64,000 nucleotides of DNA from Lysinibacillus cavernae. GTDB lineage: Bacteria; Bacillota; Bacilli; Bacillales_A; Planococcaceae. The position numbers and the translations under genes were made by a program. Below the pieces are notes generated by a model, which did not search any database, had not been told where the DNA came from, and was given only the letters and a program-made list of their open reading frames with translations. This document shows, in pieces, positions 36,049 to 45,172 of this stretch (its first letter is position 1; every line of letters begins with the position of its first letter). Location: assembly GCF_009724685.1 (NCBI RefSeq), contig NZ_WMEF01000003.1:248001-312000 (forward strand). The letters are read 5' to 3'.

Positions 36049-36741
36049 TTATAAAACTCCTTCCACTAAATGAATAAGAGCCATCAATTCTGCACGTTTT
36101 TCTTCAATTTCTGGTGTTTGTTCTGCATCTTCAATGGATTGTAGTACACGTTGCCAGTTCTCTTTTTCACGCATCCATTTTTTAATAAATGCTGGTGATT
36201 TACGTGGGCTCAATTTAGGTCCAAATAAAATCTCTGTAGTAGAAAGCTTCATTTGGCCTCTTTGCAGCACAAGAATTTCATAGATTTTATCATCTTCCTC
36301 TAAAATCTCTTCATCAAGAATAGCCCACTGATGTGCTAAAGCCCATTCACGAATGACCTTGGCATGAATATTTGGTTGTAAGATAAGACGCGTGACACCT
36401 TGAAGTTTTTCTGGGTGATTCTCTAGGATGGAAACAATCAAAGGTCCTCCCATTCCAGCTATTGTCACCGTATCCACATGGTCAGTCATTTCTATTGCTG
36501 CTAATCCATCAGCAAGACGTACTGTTATCTTTTCAGTTAAGCCTTCCTTTTGTACTTGTCCTACCGCTGATTCATAAGGGCCTTTTACCACTTCTCCTGC
36601 TATTGCAGAAGAGGCTGTCCCTTTATGAATTAAATAGCATGGTAAATAGGCATGGTCACTACCAATATCCGCCATTATAGCTCCTGTTGGAACAAAATTT
36701 GCTACTGTTTCTAATCGCTTTGAAAGTTTTTGTGCGTTCAT
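36049..36741 (-). CDS. trmK: tRNA (adenine22-N1)-methyltransferase TrmK
   Basis: 230 residues. The class I SAM-binding motif ADIGSDHAYLP (about 24-34), then TIAGMGGPLI and LILQPNIHA motifs typical of TrmK (YqfN), followed by a helical tail. Makes m1A22 in tRNAs. First gene of the trmK-yqfO pair. Confidence 0.92.
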   Translation of the reverse strand: MNAQKLSKRLETVANFVPTGAIMADIGSDHAYLPCYLIHKGTASSAIAGEVVKGPYESAVGQVQKEGLTEKITVRLADGLAAIEMTDHVDTVTIAGMGGPLIVSILENHPEKLQGVTRLILQPNIHAKVIREWALAHQWAILDEEILEEDDKIYEILVLQRGQMKLSTTEILFGPKLSPRKSPAFIKKWMREKENWQRVLQSIEDAEQTPEIEEKRAELMALIHLVEGVL

Positions 36742-36792
36742 TTTATACCGCCTATCTTAAATAGAGTCCATTAATAGTATGGATGATGTTGT

Positions 36793-36846
36793 GAAAAAAA
36801 ACAAATGGAGTCGTCTCACATATCTATGTGGACAACCCCATTTTTA
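36793..36846 (-). terminator. Strong hairpin upstream of trmK
   Basis: A 20-base arm (36803-36822, starting AAATGG and ending CACATA) pairs with 36825-36843 with two mismatches and one bulge. A-rich and T-rich runs flank it, so it could stop transcription from either side. It also marks the left end of a repeat-bearing gap. Confidence 0.6.
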
Positions 36847-36967
36847 TTATGTACTTGCAGATCTATTACGCCTTATCGTCATTGCCATAGGATGTTGGCG
36901 CTTCTTAGACGGTGTTTCCCTACTTCAGCAGGCATTTGAATACCCCATGAAAAAAGGTAAAACAAGT

Positions 36968-37050
36968 ATTTCTCTTCCCCCGATAGAAAAGGGAGTCTAT
37001 TGTACCTGATACTTCGCTTTGAATACAAAATAACATTTGTTGAATCAAGA
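36968..37050 (+). repeat. Dispersed intergenic repeat, copy 1
   Basis: This gap between trmK and cccA matches 48577-48660 along about 80 bases (roughly three quarters identical by eye). It contains a degenerate 27-base hairpin unit (37001-37027) with the CTTCGCTTT loop and TGTACC/AATACA arms, then AACATTTGTTGAATCAA. No gene is supported here. Confidence 0.65.
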
Positions 37051-37084
37051 TAAAAGTAGCTGTACTATGTCAGTACAGCTACTT
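37050..37084 (-). terminator. cccA terminator
   Basis: AAGTAGCTGTACT (37054-37066) pairs perfectly with AGTACAGCTACTT (37072-37084); T run on the minus strand. Confidence 0.85.
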
Positions 37085-37094
37085 GTCAGTCATA

Positions 37095-37454
37095 CTATTC
37101 TAAAGTAGAAATGTATTCAGCGATCGCTTTTGCTTCATCTTCAGTTTTCATGTTCGGTTGCATTGGAGTACCTTCGATACCCTTTGTTAAAACTTCTACG
37201 ATATGTGCTTCATCTAAGCCATGTAGATTTGGACCCATACCTCCAGTTAAATCACCACCGTGACAACCGATACAAGATTGTACTAGCGCTGAACCATCAG
37301 CATTTGCGTCTGTAGTTTCAGTAGTTTCGCCACCGCCCTCATGTTCAGCAGCAATTTCTTTCTTGTTATCTGCACCTTGTAAAGACATGAAGAAAATAAG
37401 ACCAATACCAAATGCCAGAATTAAGATGTAAGGAACGACTGGATTGTTTTTCAT
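37095..37454 (-). CDS. cccA: Membrane-anchored cytochrome c550
   Basis: 119 residues: an N-terminal membrane anchor (about 7-27), an acidic linker, and a small class I cytochrome domain with the haem motif CIGCHGG and the Met ligand in GTPMQPNM. Matches CccA, an electron carrier on the outer membrane face that feeds terminal oxidases. Near sigA as in B. subtilis. GAGGGG ribosome site. Confidence 0.93.
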   Translation of the reverse strand: MKNNPVVPYILILAFGIGLIFFMSLQGADNKKEIAAEHEGGGETTETTDANADGSALVQSCIGCHGGDLTGGMGPNLHGLDEAHIVEVLTKGIEGTPMQPNMKTEDEAKAIAEYISTLE

Positions 37455-37844
37455 AAGATTCCCCTCCTCATTTTAAGTCTACTTCTATTATAATATAGAA
37501 TCAGTCAACATCTAATATTGTACTTCATTAACAAAGAAACGAAAAGCCTATTCGCTAAGTTTTCCTTTGTTTGTAACAAATTCGACATTTCTGTATCTAT
37601 TGGATAAAATATGTCTTGCAAACACCAAAATTTGGTCACTTTTATCCTCTTTAACCTCTATGTTTTATTACGTTTATGTTGTTATCATACCCTTTGCAAA
37701 CATTCATATACCGAAAAAATAAAAAAATCTGTATGCTAGTTTCAGCGTACAGATTTTTATTATCCTACAAGGTAAATTGACACAGAACTTAGCTATTTTA
37801 AACGATGTACCTTTCATTCAACAGAAGTTTGTATATCTGCTGTA
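37455..37844. other. Gap between cccA and the 37845 gene
   Basis: AT-rich DNA carrying the cccA upstream region and the terminator at 37721-37758. No gene or structured RNA was recognised in the remaining bases. Confidence 0.5.
37721..37758 (-). terminator. Terminator of the 37845 gene
   Basis: AAAAATCTGTATGCT pairs with AGCGTACAGATTTTT (37723-37737 with 37744-37758), with one internal mismatch. Confidence 0.8.
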
Positions 37845-38411
37845 TCAAGATAAACTTATGATATAATACCCAATCAGTGCCAGTAACCCTAAAGCACCTG
37901 AGATAGTGAAATAGAACAGCTTCATTTTTATACCTGACCATAGCCAAATCATACAATTTGCTGCAATCAAGCAAAACAAAACGATATTATTTCCACTAAA
38001 ATATGTAGTACAAATGCGAATAGACATACTAAATAGCAGGATAGCTGCTAGTAAATGAAAAATAGGCGCTAGTAGATGTTTATTTCGTGCCATTTGCCAT
38101 GCAGTGATGAATAACATACAAGCACCTATTCCCACAGCAACTGTTAAAATCAATGTTAAAGATTTTATTGTAAAATAGATAACCAAAACAGCCATTATGG
38201 CGATACATAGACCCACTACTAACAGGACCATTCTTCTTTTTTCTGATGGCAAGATCGCTTGTTTAGGATGTTGCACTGGTTCTAACTCCTCTATATCAGC
38301 TCCCTCTGTATAAAGAGCTGCTAAAAAGTCACAATAGTGCTCTGGTAAAAGTTTATTTTGCTTCCAAAACAAAATTTCATTAAGGATTATTTTTTTTCGA
38401 GGATTTGTCAT
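37845..38411 (-). CDS. Uncharacterised multi-pass membrane protein
   Basis: 188 residues from the ATG at 38411, eight bases after GGAG. The N-terminal soluble part (EILFWKQNKLLPEHYCDFLAALYTEG) looks like a conserved short domain seen in other Bacillales membrane proteins. Four to six membrane helices follow from about residue 65. Function unknown; it sits just downstream of sigA but has its own terminator. Confidence 0.7.
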   Translation of the reverse strand: MTNPRKKIILNEILFWKQNKLLPEHYCDFLAALYTEGADIEELEPVQHPKQAILPSEKRRMVLLVVGLCIAIMAVLVIYFTIKSLTLILTVAVGIGACMLFITAWQMARNKHLLAPIFHLLAAILLFSMSIRICTTYFSGNNIVLFCLIAANCMIWLWSGIKMKLFYFTISGALGLLALIGYYIISLS

Positions 38412-38581
38412 AGAGTTTGCTCCAAACATTGCTTAATAATGGTTGTATTACAATTTTATCTCACACTATTTGAAAACACATCTGTATAAAGTAGCAAATC
38501 TCTCTTTTCCTTCATTCTAATTATCTATTATTGTCGAAAATCGATGTGCGAAAAGCTGGGCTTATTTACCTTTGGAATATA

Positions 38582-38631
38582 TAAAAAAGGAGCTATACCA
38601 GCTAGGTATTTCACCCTATTGGAATAGCTCC
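38582..38631 (-). terminator. sigA operon terminator
   Basis: GGAGCTAT (38589-38596) pairs with ATAGCTCC (38624-38631), extended by CCA/TGG inside; poly-T on the minus strand. Confidence 0.75.
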
Positions 38632-38643
38632 ATCTATTTAAAA

Positions 38644-39771
38644 TTATTCTAAGAAGTCTTTTAAACGTTTACTGCGAGAAGGATGGCGTAATTTTCTAAG
38701 TGCTTTCGCTTCAATTTGACGAATACGTTCACGTGTTACGCCAAAAACTTTTCCTACCTCTTCTAATGTTCTTGTACGACCGTCATCTAAACCAAAACGT
38801 AAACGAAGTACGTTTTCTTCACGGTCTGTTAAAGTATCAAGTACATCTTCCAATTGCTCTTTTAACAGTTCATAGGCTGCATGGTCGGATGGAGATTGTG
38901 CTTCTGAGTCTTCGATAAAGTCTCCCAAATGTGAATCATCTTCTTCTCCAATTGGTGTTTCAAGAGATACTGGTTCTTGTGCAATTTTTAGAATTTCACG
39001 TACTTTTTCAGGTGTTAAATCCATTTCTTCTCCAATTTCTTCTGGAGAAGGTTCACGGCCTAAATCTTGTAAAAGTTGACGTTGTACACGTATTAATTTA
39101 TTTATGGTTTCAACCATATGAACAGGAATACGAATCGTACGAGCTTGGTCAGCAATTGCACGCGTAATCGCCTGACGAATCCACCATGTAGCGTAAGTCG
39201 AGAATTTAAACCCTTTACGGTAATCAAACTTTTCAACGGCCTTAATAAGACCCATATTTCCTTCTTGAATTAAATCAAGGAAAAGCATTCCACGACCAAC
39301 ATAACGCTTCGCAATCGATACTACAAGACGTAAATTTGCTTCTGCAAGACGTTTACGTGCTTCTTCGTCTCCTTGCTCAATACGCTCAGCAAGAGCAATT
39401 TCTTGCTCAGCAGATAGTAGATCTACTCGACCGATTTCCTTTAAATACATACGTACAGGGTCATTGATTTTAACACCTGGTGGCACACTCAAATCATTTA
39501 AGTCGAAAGTCTCTTCGCTCGCTTCTTCCTTCATTAGACTTTCTTCTTCAAACTCTTCTTTTCCAATGATTTGAATATCTTTATTCTTTTCAAGATCCTC
39601 TGCAAAATGGAAAATTTCTTCATTTTCCAATTCATAAGGTGTTAGTTTCTCTGAAATTTCTTTCATTGAAATTTCACCTTCTGTTTTTGCTTTTTCTTGT
39701 AGGAATTTTTTTGCATCATCTAATGTAATTTCTACTTCTATCTCTTTTGAACGTTCTGACTTGTCCGCCAT
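38644..39771 (-). CDS. sigA: Primary sigma factor SigA (RpoD)
   Basis: 375 residues. Region 1.1 at the N-terminus, region 1.2-2 with the [25 protein letters not shown] core, region 3, and region 4 with [22 protein letters not shown]. The housekeeping sigma factor of Bacillales. Directly downstream of dnaG (32-base gap) with GGAGGAAGG before the ATG: the classical macromolecular-synthesis operon. Confidence 0.98.
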   Translation of the reverse strand: MADKSERSKEIEVEITLDDAKKFLQEKAKTEGEISMKEISEKLTPYELENEEIFHFAEDLEKNKDIQIIGKEEFEEESLMKEEASEETFDLNDLSVPPGVKINDPVRMYLKEIGRVDLLSAEQEIALAERIEQGDEEARKRLAEANLRLVVSIAKRYVGRGMLFLDLIQEGNMGLIKAVEKFDYRKGFKFSTYATWWIRQAITRAIADQARTIRIPVHMVETINKLIRVQRQLLQDLGREPSPEEIGEEMDLTPEKVREILKIAQEPVSLETPIGEEDDSHLGDFIEDSEAQSPSDHAAYELLKEQLEDVLDTLTDREENVLRLRFGLDDGRTRTLEEVGKVFGVTRERIRQIEAKALRKLRHPSRSKRLKDFLE

Positions 39772-39803
39772 AAACCTTCCTCCTTCTAAACAACCGAATC
39801 GGG

Positions 39804-41630
39804 TTAAATCGCCGATAACGATTTTCTTAAATGAATAATCTGTTGGGCGATTTCAAGTGCACGTGCATACTCATGCATCTTCTCCGCTTCCTTTGACTCA
39901 TGCATCTTTTGATAAATTTCTTGCTCAATTCTATATTTTTGAAGCTGACGGATGGAGTCCATAACCTCTGCTTCTGATTGATCAGGATCTCGCTCGACTA
40001 AAGCCGCTTCCATGACAATTTTCCGTAATTCGGCATCTTCTAAAATTTCCACGAAGCGTTGATAATCAGGATGACCATATTCCTCATAAAATCCTACTAA
40101 GCGAACAAAAACAGCCATATAAGCATCTCGTACAAATGGCTCTTTTTGCTCACTACGTAATACCCTGTCCACTACATCTATATTATGAAGCATATGAGCC
40201 AGTAATAAACGTTCGGCACGTTCGGCTGCGTCCATAGGCTTTTGTTGCTGCGTGACTGGCATTGAAGGCGTCTGTGTAGGCATTTCTACTTTTGTAGAAC
40301 GTACCTGATTGGCCTCCAGTTTTCGGAATTGGGCATAAATGGCATCTTCCGAAATATTTGTTTCTTTTGACAGCTGTCGTATATACAAATCTCGTTCAAC
40401 CGGTGAAGATCTACCTACGAGTTGCTCAAGAACTTCTTGAATATATTGAAGCGTATCATTTTCAAATTGAAAGTTCTTATTGCGTCTAGCATGCATCATC
40501 ATAAAAGCAATATACGCATGAGGGTTTTCCAAAATTTGTTCCTTAAACGCTTGTCCACCTAAAGTGTGAATGTATTCATCAGGATCTAATTTTTCTGGCA
40601 ACACAGCAATATTGACTTTCATGCGCTCCGTATGTAGTAATTGAGCCGCTCGTTTCGCCGCATCAAATCCAGCATTATCACCATCATAGCAAATCGTAAT
40701 CTGCTCTACTAAGCGTTTTAGCTTTGTGATATGCTGATTTGTTAGCGAAGTACCCATTGTCGCAACGACATTCATTACACCTACAGAGTTGGCCGCTAAA
40801 ACATCCATAAAACCTTCCATCAATACTACTTGACGATTTTTTCTGATAGAAGTTCGTGCTTTATCTAGGTTATAAAGCACTTCACTTTTTTGAAAGATTG
40901 GTGATTCTGGACTATTTAAATATTTCGCTTCCTCACCCGTTGATGAAAGTATTCGTCCTGAGAAGGCAATAATTTTACCATTCTCATCTCGAATCGGAAA
41001 CATGATACGTCCTCTAAAACGATCAAAATAACGTTCCTCTCCATCTCGCTTAATGATTAGGCCACTTTCCGCAATTTCTTGTAAGTTATAACCTTTTCTT
41101 TCAAGCAATATTGTTAATGCATCAAAGCTTGGGAGAGACCAACCAATGTTATTAGATTCTATAAGTTCCCTTGTAAATCCTCTTTCTAGCAAATAATTTA
41201 AAGGTTCTTCGCCATCCTCTGTATTCAACAGTAAATGGTGAAAAAAATCTGCTGCAAAAGCGTGTGCTTCTTTCATCCTTTCTTCTGCTTTAGATATCTT
41301 TTTTGTTCCCCCAGGAAAACTTGGCTCAACATCTAAATGTATGCCAACACGTTCTCCAAGTTTCACAACTGCATCAGGAAAAGATATGCCTTCCATATCC
41401 ATTACAAAAGTAATGGCATTTCCCCCCGCGCCACAACCAAAGCAATGAAAAATTTGCTTGTCTGTTGATACTGAAAAAGACGGTGTTTGTTCTCCATGGA
41501 ATGGACAGAGGCCAAACCAATTTCGCCCACGCTTGGTAAGCTGCATGTATTCACTAATAACATCAACGATATCCGATTGTGTACGAATCTGTTCAATTAC
41601 TTCTTCTGGAATCTTCCCTGCCAAATCCAT
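39804..41630 (-). CDS. dnaG: DNA primase DnaG
   Basis: About 608 residues. N-terminal zinc finger CPFH...CFGCGAGG, the central TOPRIM fold with Glu in LMEGFMDV and the Asp pair in YDGDNAG, and a C-terminal DnaB-binding helical domain. Start choice: ATG 41630 gives [15 protein letters not shown], matching the family N-terminus (ATG 41636 is equally possible). A longer frame to 41702 has no ribosome site. The ribosome site is weak for all candidates. Confidence 0.95.
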   Translation of the reverse strand: MDLAGKIPEEVIEQIRTQSDIVDVISEYMQLTKRGRNWFGLCPFHGEQTPSFSVSTDKQIFHCFGCGAGGNAITFVMDMEGISFPDAVVKLGERVGIHLDVEPSFPGGTKKISKAEERMKEAHAFAADFFHHLLLNTEDGEEPLNYLLERGFTRELIESNNIGWSLPSFDALTILLERKGYNLQEIAESGLIIKRDGEERYFDRFRGRIMFPIRDENGKIIAFSGRILSSTGEEAKYLNSPESPIFQKSEVLYNLDKARTSIRKNRQVVLMEGFMDVLAANSVGVMNVVATMGTSLTNQHITKLKRLVEQITICYDGDNAGFDAAKRAAQLLHTERMKVNIAVLPEKLDPDEYIHTLGGQAFKEQILENPHAYIAFMMMHARRNKNFQFENDTLQYIQEVLEQLVGRSSPVERDLYIRQLSKETNISEDAIYAQFRKLEANQVRSTKVEMPTQTPSMPVTQQQKPMDAAERAERLLLAHMLHNIDVVDRVLRSEQKEPFVRDAYMAVFVRLVGFYEEYGHPDYQRFVEILEDAELRKIVMEAALVERDPDQSEAEVMDSIRQLQKYRIEQEIYQKMHESKEAEKMHEYARALEIAQQIIHLRKSLSAI

Positions 41631-41796
41631 CACCATCTTTAATTTTTGCGTTCTAGAAACACAATTCGCTATTCGTTTTAAAATTCCTTTATTTCTCGAC
41701 AAAAAATTAGGATTTTTCTCTTATAAATATTTTTACCACAATTTTATTATTATAAAACAAAAATTAGTTTTTATCTATACTATTTTCAAAATCCAC

Positions 41797-41830
41797 TCAA
41801 AAAAAACCGCCTCTACTAACCGAGGTGGTT
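41797..41830 (-). terminator. Terminator after yqfL
   Basis: AACCGCCTC (41805-41813) pairs with GAGGTGGTT (41822-41830), with a minus-strand T run. It separates ccpN-yqfL from dnaG-sigA. Confidence 0.8.
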
Positions 41831-41843
41831 TAAAATTACATGC

Positions 41844-42656
41844 TTATTTACAGGTCAAAATATGTTCAATGATTGTATTTGCTGTCTCTTCGACAGCTTT
41901 ATTTGTCACATCAATCACCCGACAGCCAATTTTACCAACAATTTTTTCAAAGTGTTGTATCTCTTCTAAAATCCGTTCATGCTGCGCATAGATGGCATCA
42001 TCATTTAATCCGAGAGACATTAATCTTTCTTTCCTTATAGAATTTAACTTTTCAGGAGTGATGATTAAGCCAAAACATTTTTTTGGATTTAGCTGTAAAA
42101 GTTCTTCTGGTGGTTCTACTTCTGGAACTAAAGGTACATTCGCCACCTTATATTTTTTATGGGCTAAATATTGTGAAAGTGGTGTTTTGGACGTTCTTGA
42201 TACACCTACGAGTATAATATCCGCCTGTAATAATCCACGTGGATCTCTACCATCATCATATTTTACTGCAAATTCAATCGCTTCAATTTTTTTAAAATAA
42301 TCATCATCAAGCATGTGTACAATTCCTGGTGTTTCTAATGGGTTTTCTTCCATAAAGGTTGCCATGGATTGTAAAGCCGACCCTAAAATATCCACAGCAT
42401 GAATTTTTTCTTGTTCACATAAATCATGTAATAATTTTCGCATTTCTTGACGAACAAGCGTATAAACGATAAATGCTTGCTGTTGCGCTGCAAGGAAAAC
42501 AATTTTACGAATAAGCTCCTCTGATTGAATATGTGGAAATCGACGAATCACAGTATTTTCAAGACCTGGTCGAAACTGGCTAATAACTGCTTTCGCAACT
42601 TGATCACCAGTTTCACCGACAGAATCAGAAACAACAAATACGCGTAGTCTTTTCAT
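41844..42656 (-). CDS. yqfL: Pyruvate phosphate dikinase regulatory protein-type kinase/phosphorylase YqfL
   Basis: 270 residues from ATG 42656 (AAGGAGAG nearby). DUF299/PSRP family: N-terminal [14 protein letters not shown] and the P-loop-like [15 protein letters not shown]. Family members reversibly phosphorylate PPDK or PEP synthase using ADP. Its place directly after ccpN fits control of gluconeogenic flux; in B. subtilis the two are co-transcribed. Confidence 0.9.
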   Translation of the reverse strand: MKRLRVFVVSDSVGETGDQVAKAVISQFRPGLENTVIRRFPHIQSEELIRKIVFLAAQQQAFIVYTLVRQEMRKLLHDLCEQEKIHAVDILGSALQSMATFMEENPLETPGIVHMLDDDYFKKIEAIEFAVKYDDGRDPRGLLQADIILVGVSRTSKTPLSQYLAHKKYKVANVPLVPEVEPPEELLQLNPKKCFGLIITPEKLNSIRKERLMSLGLNDDAIYAQHERILEEIQHFEKIVGKIGCRVIDVTNKAVEETANTIIEHILTCK

Positions 42657-42673
42657 ACAGCTCTCCTTCAAAT

Positions 42674-43306
42674 TTAGTCATTTTGTACAAGAGATAAGAA
42701 AGCTCGTGTAATCGTTGTTTTTGTAAGACGACCTACAATGGTCAAACCACCCTCTTGCGGTTCAACTACTGGTAGCGAATCAACTTCTCTATCAATGAGT
42801 TTGTTCGCTGCAACAACTAAAGAATCTGACCTTTCACAGTACGAAATATTTGGCATACGTGTCATAATAATATGTACTGGAATTTTATTTAAATCCTGCG
42901 TACCAATACTTGTACGTAGTAAATCTTTGCGAGATAGTACGCCTGTCAAAAACTCATTCTTATCTACGACAAAGAGTGTACCAACATCTTCCGAAAACAT
43001 AAAGCAAATTGCATCATAAACCGTCATTGTTTCTGGGACAACGACAGGGCCTGAATGAAAATCTTTCACTTTTAAATTGTGAATACTATCCATTAATGTA
43101 ACGGATGTCTTTTTACCTGAATAAAAATAACCTACTCTCGGTCTTGCATCTAAAAATCCTGCCATTGTTAGGATCGCTAAATCTGGTCTTAAAGTTGCTC
43201 TTGTCAGATTGAGACGTTCTGCAATATGTTCCCCAGTAATAGGGCCGTTTTCTTTCACAATTTGTAAAATGTCTTCCTGACGTTTATTGAGTTCGATTGG
43301 ACTCAC
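42674..43306 (-). CDS. ccpN: Gluconeogenesis repressor CcpN
   Basis: 210 residues: an N-terminal helix-turn-helix ([22 protein letters not shown]) followed by a CBS-domain pair ([26 protein letters not shown]...[13 protein letters not shown]). Nearly colinear with B. subtilis CcpN, which represses gapB and pckA under glycolytic conditions. The GTG start is kept because [10 protein letters not shown] matches the family N-terminus, although the ribosome site is close. Confidence 0.93.
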   Translation of the reverse strand: MSPIELNKRQEDILQIVKENGPITGEHIAERLNLTRATLRPDLAILTMAGFLDARPRVGYFYSGKKTSVTLMDSIHNLKVKDFHSGPVVVPETMTVYDAICFMFSEDVGTLFVVDKNEFLTGVLSRKDLLRTSIGTQDLNKIPVHIIMTRMPNISYCERSDSLVVAANKLIDREVDSLPVVEPQEGGLTIVGRLTKTTITRAFLSLVQND

Positions 43307-43429
43307 CGCCTCAAATCTAATAGTGTTATACTTATGCTCAATTATTATATACTATTTTAATAATTATTGCGAATTAAAGAACTACATGCTACAATATTGA
43401 CACATACGCTTGCTCTATCTGTATTTTCG

Positions 43430-43655
43430 AGCAAAATTGCGTTATACAGGCGATGATGGGAAAAAAGTATCTGTTCCATTTAATAGCGAGTAGAAGATGG
43501 TGAAAGTCTACAAAGCAACAGAGAAAAGGCACTCCCTGAGCTAACTTTTTTAAAAGAGGTTTTAAACATATCGTTTAAAACAATCAGGGTGGAACCGCGG
43601 GTATTAGCACTCGTCCCTGGGCATACATTGTGCCCGGAGACGGGTGCTATTTTCA
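43430..43655 (+). ncRNA. T-box leader (glycine) of glyS
   Basis: The T-box sequence AGGGTGGAACCGCG lies at 43586-43599. It is followed by a terminator stem (43606-43649; TAGCAC...GTGCTA with inner GGGCA/TGCCC). Upstream, the AGCGAGTAGAAGATGG block (stem I loop) and GGC at 43528-43530 before ACTCCCTGAGC are consistent with a glycine specifier codon. Uncharged tRNA-Gly would favour read-through into glyS. Confidence 0.92.
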
Positions 43656-43734
43656 TTTAGTTTTAACTGAATGAAAAAACTTTGGCGTTTTACCGCTAAA
43701 AGAACAATATGAAAAACTTGAAGGAGGCTATTTT

Positions 43735-45120
43735 ATGGCTAACAAATCAATGGAAACCATCGTATCATTAGCAAAACATCGAGGCTTTGTCTTCCCTGGT
43801 TCTGAAATTTATGGAGGACTAGCGAACACGTGGGATTATGGTCCATTAGGTGTTGAATTAAAAAACAATATTAAAAAAGCATGGTGGCTAAAGTTCGTCC
43901 AAGAATCAGAGTACAATGTAGGTATCGATGCCGCTATCTTAATGAATCCAAAAGCTTGGGTTGCTTCTGGTCACGTTGGTAACTTCAATGACCCAATGAT
44001 TGACTGTAAATCGTGTAAAGCTCGCCATCGTGCAGATAAAATTATCGAAGATGCTGCATTAGCAAAGGGTGATGAAATCATTGTTGATGGTATGACATTC
44101 AATCAAATGAAAGAAACAATGATTAAATACGACGTAGTTTGCCCTGATTGTGGAAAAGCGGATTTCACAGACATTCGCCAATTCAACTTAATGTTTAAAA
44201 CATTCCAAGGTGTAACGGAGTCTTCAACAAACGAAATTTATTTACGTCCAGAAACTGCCCAAGGTATTTTCGTAAACTTTAAAAACGTTCAACGTTCAAT
44301 GCGCAAACGTACACCATTTGGTATCGCACAAATCGGTAAATCTTTCCGTAATGAAATCACTCCTGGTAACTTCACATTCCGTACTCGTGAATTTGAACAA
44401 ATGGAGCTTGAATTCTTCTGTAAACCTGGTGAAGACCTTGAATGGCATGCATACTGGAAAGAATTCTGTAAGAATTGGTTACTAAACTTAGGCATGAAAG
44501 AAGACTCTATGCGTCTTCGTGATCATGAAGATGATGAACTATCTCACTACTCTAACGCTACAACAGATATCGAATTCAAATTCCCATTTGGTTGGGGAGA
44601 GCTTTGGGGCGTAGCTGATCGAACGGATTACGACTTAAAACAACATATGGAACATTCAGGTGAAGATTTCACTTATATCGACCCTGTTTCAAATGAACGC
44701 TATGTTCCTTATTGCATCGAACCATCATTAGGAGCTGATCGTGTAACACTAGCATTCCTATGTGATGCTTATGATGAAGAGGAGCTGGAAGGTGACGATA
44801 AACGTACGGTTTTACGTTTCCACCCTGCACTAGCACCATTTAAAGCTGCCGTTCTACCACTTTCTAAAAAATTATCTGATGAAGCAACAGATGTATGGGC
44901 AGAGCTTCGCAAAGCGTTCCCTGTTGATTTTGACGAATCACAATCAATCGGTAAACGTTACCGTCGCCAAGATGAAATTGGTACACCATTCTGTATCACA
45001 TATGATTTTGATTCAAAAGAGGATGGCCAAGTAACAGTACGTCATCGTGATTCTATGACGCAAGTTCGTATGCCGATTGCAGAAGTAAAAGCATATATTG
45101 AAAAACATCTTCAATTCTAA
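43735..45120 (+). CDS. glyS: Glycyl-tRNA synthetase, single-chain alpha2 type
   Basis: 461 residues. Class II motifs: [12 protein letters not shown], motif 2 [25 protein letters not shown] and motif 3 EPSLGADR. A CxxC...CxxC pair (CKSC, CPDC) forms the metal site, with an anticodon-binding domain at the end. This is the archaeal/eukaryotic-like alpha2 enzyme and replaces the two-gene glyQ-glyS found at this place in B. subtilis. AAGGAGG before the ATG; T-box controlled. Confidence 0.96.
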   Translation: MANKSMETIVSLAKHRGFVFPGSEIYGGLANTWDYGPLGVELKNNIKKAWWLKFVQESEYNVGIDAAILMNPKAWVASGHVGNFNDPMIDCKSCKARHRADKIIEDAALAKGDEIIVDGMTFNQMKETMIKYDVVCPDCGKADFTDIRQFNLMFKTFQGVTESSTNEIYLRPETAQGIFVNFKNVQRSMRKRTPFGIAQIGKSFRNEITPGNFTFRTREFEQMELEFFCKPGEDLEWHAYWKEFCKNWLLNLGMKEDSMRLRDHEDDELSHYSNATTDIEFKFPFGWGELWGVADRTDYDLKQHMEHSGEDFTYIDPVSNERYVPYCIEPSLGADRVTLAFLCDAYDEEELEGDDKRTVLRFHPALAPFKAAVLPLSKKLSDEATDVWAELRKAFPVDFDESQSIGKRYRRQDEIGTPFCITYDFDSKEDGQVTVRHRDSMTQVRMPIAEVKAYIEKHLQF

Positions 45121-45137
45121 TCGTTTTGATGACCAAA

Positions 45138-45172
45138 AAGAGGGAGACGCCAATATGGCAGCTCCCTCTTCC
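45138..45172. terminator. Terminator between glyS and the HD-GYP gene
   Basis: AAGAGGGAG (45138-45146) and CTCCCTCTT (45162-45170), plus CGCCA/TGGCA inside, lie between convergent genes. Confidence 0.8.

Noticed and set aside
36779-37009. A 76-residue plus-strand frame between trmK and cccA
   Set aside because: It starts within a terminator-like hairpin, runs into the dispersed repeat, has no ribosome site and resembles no protein.
41637-41702. N-terminal extension of dnaG to a TTG at 41702
   Set aside because: No ribosome site, and the extra residues do not match DnaG proteins, which begin at the KIPEE segment.
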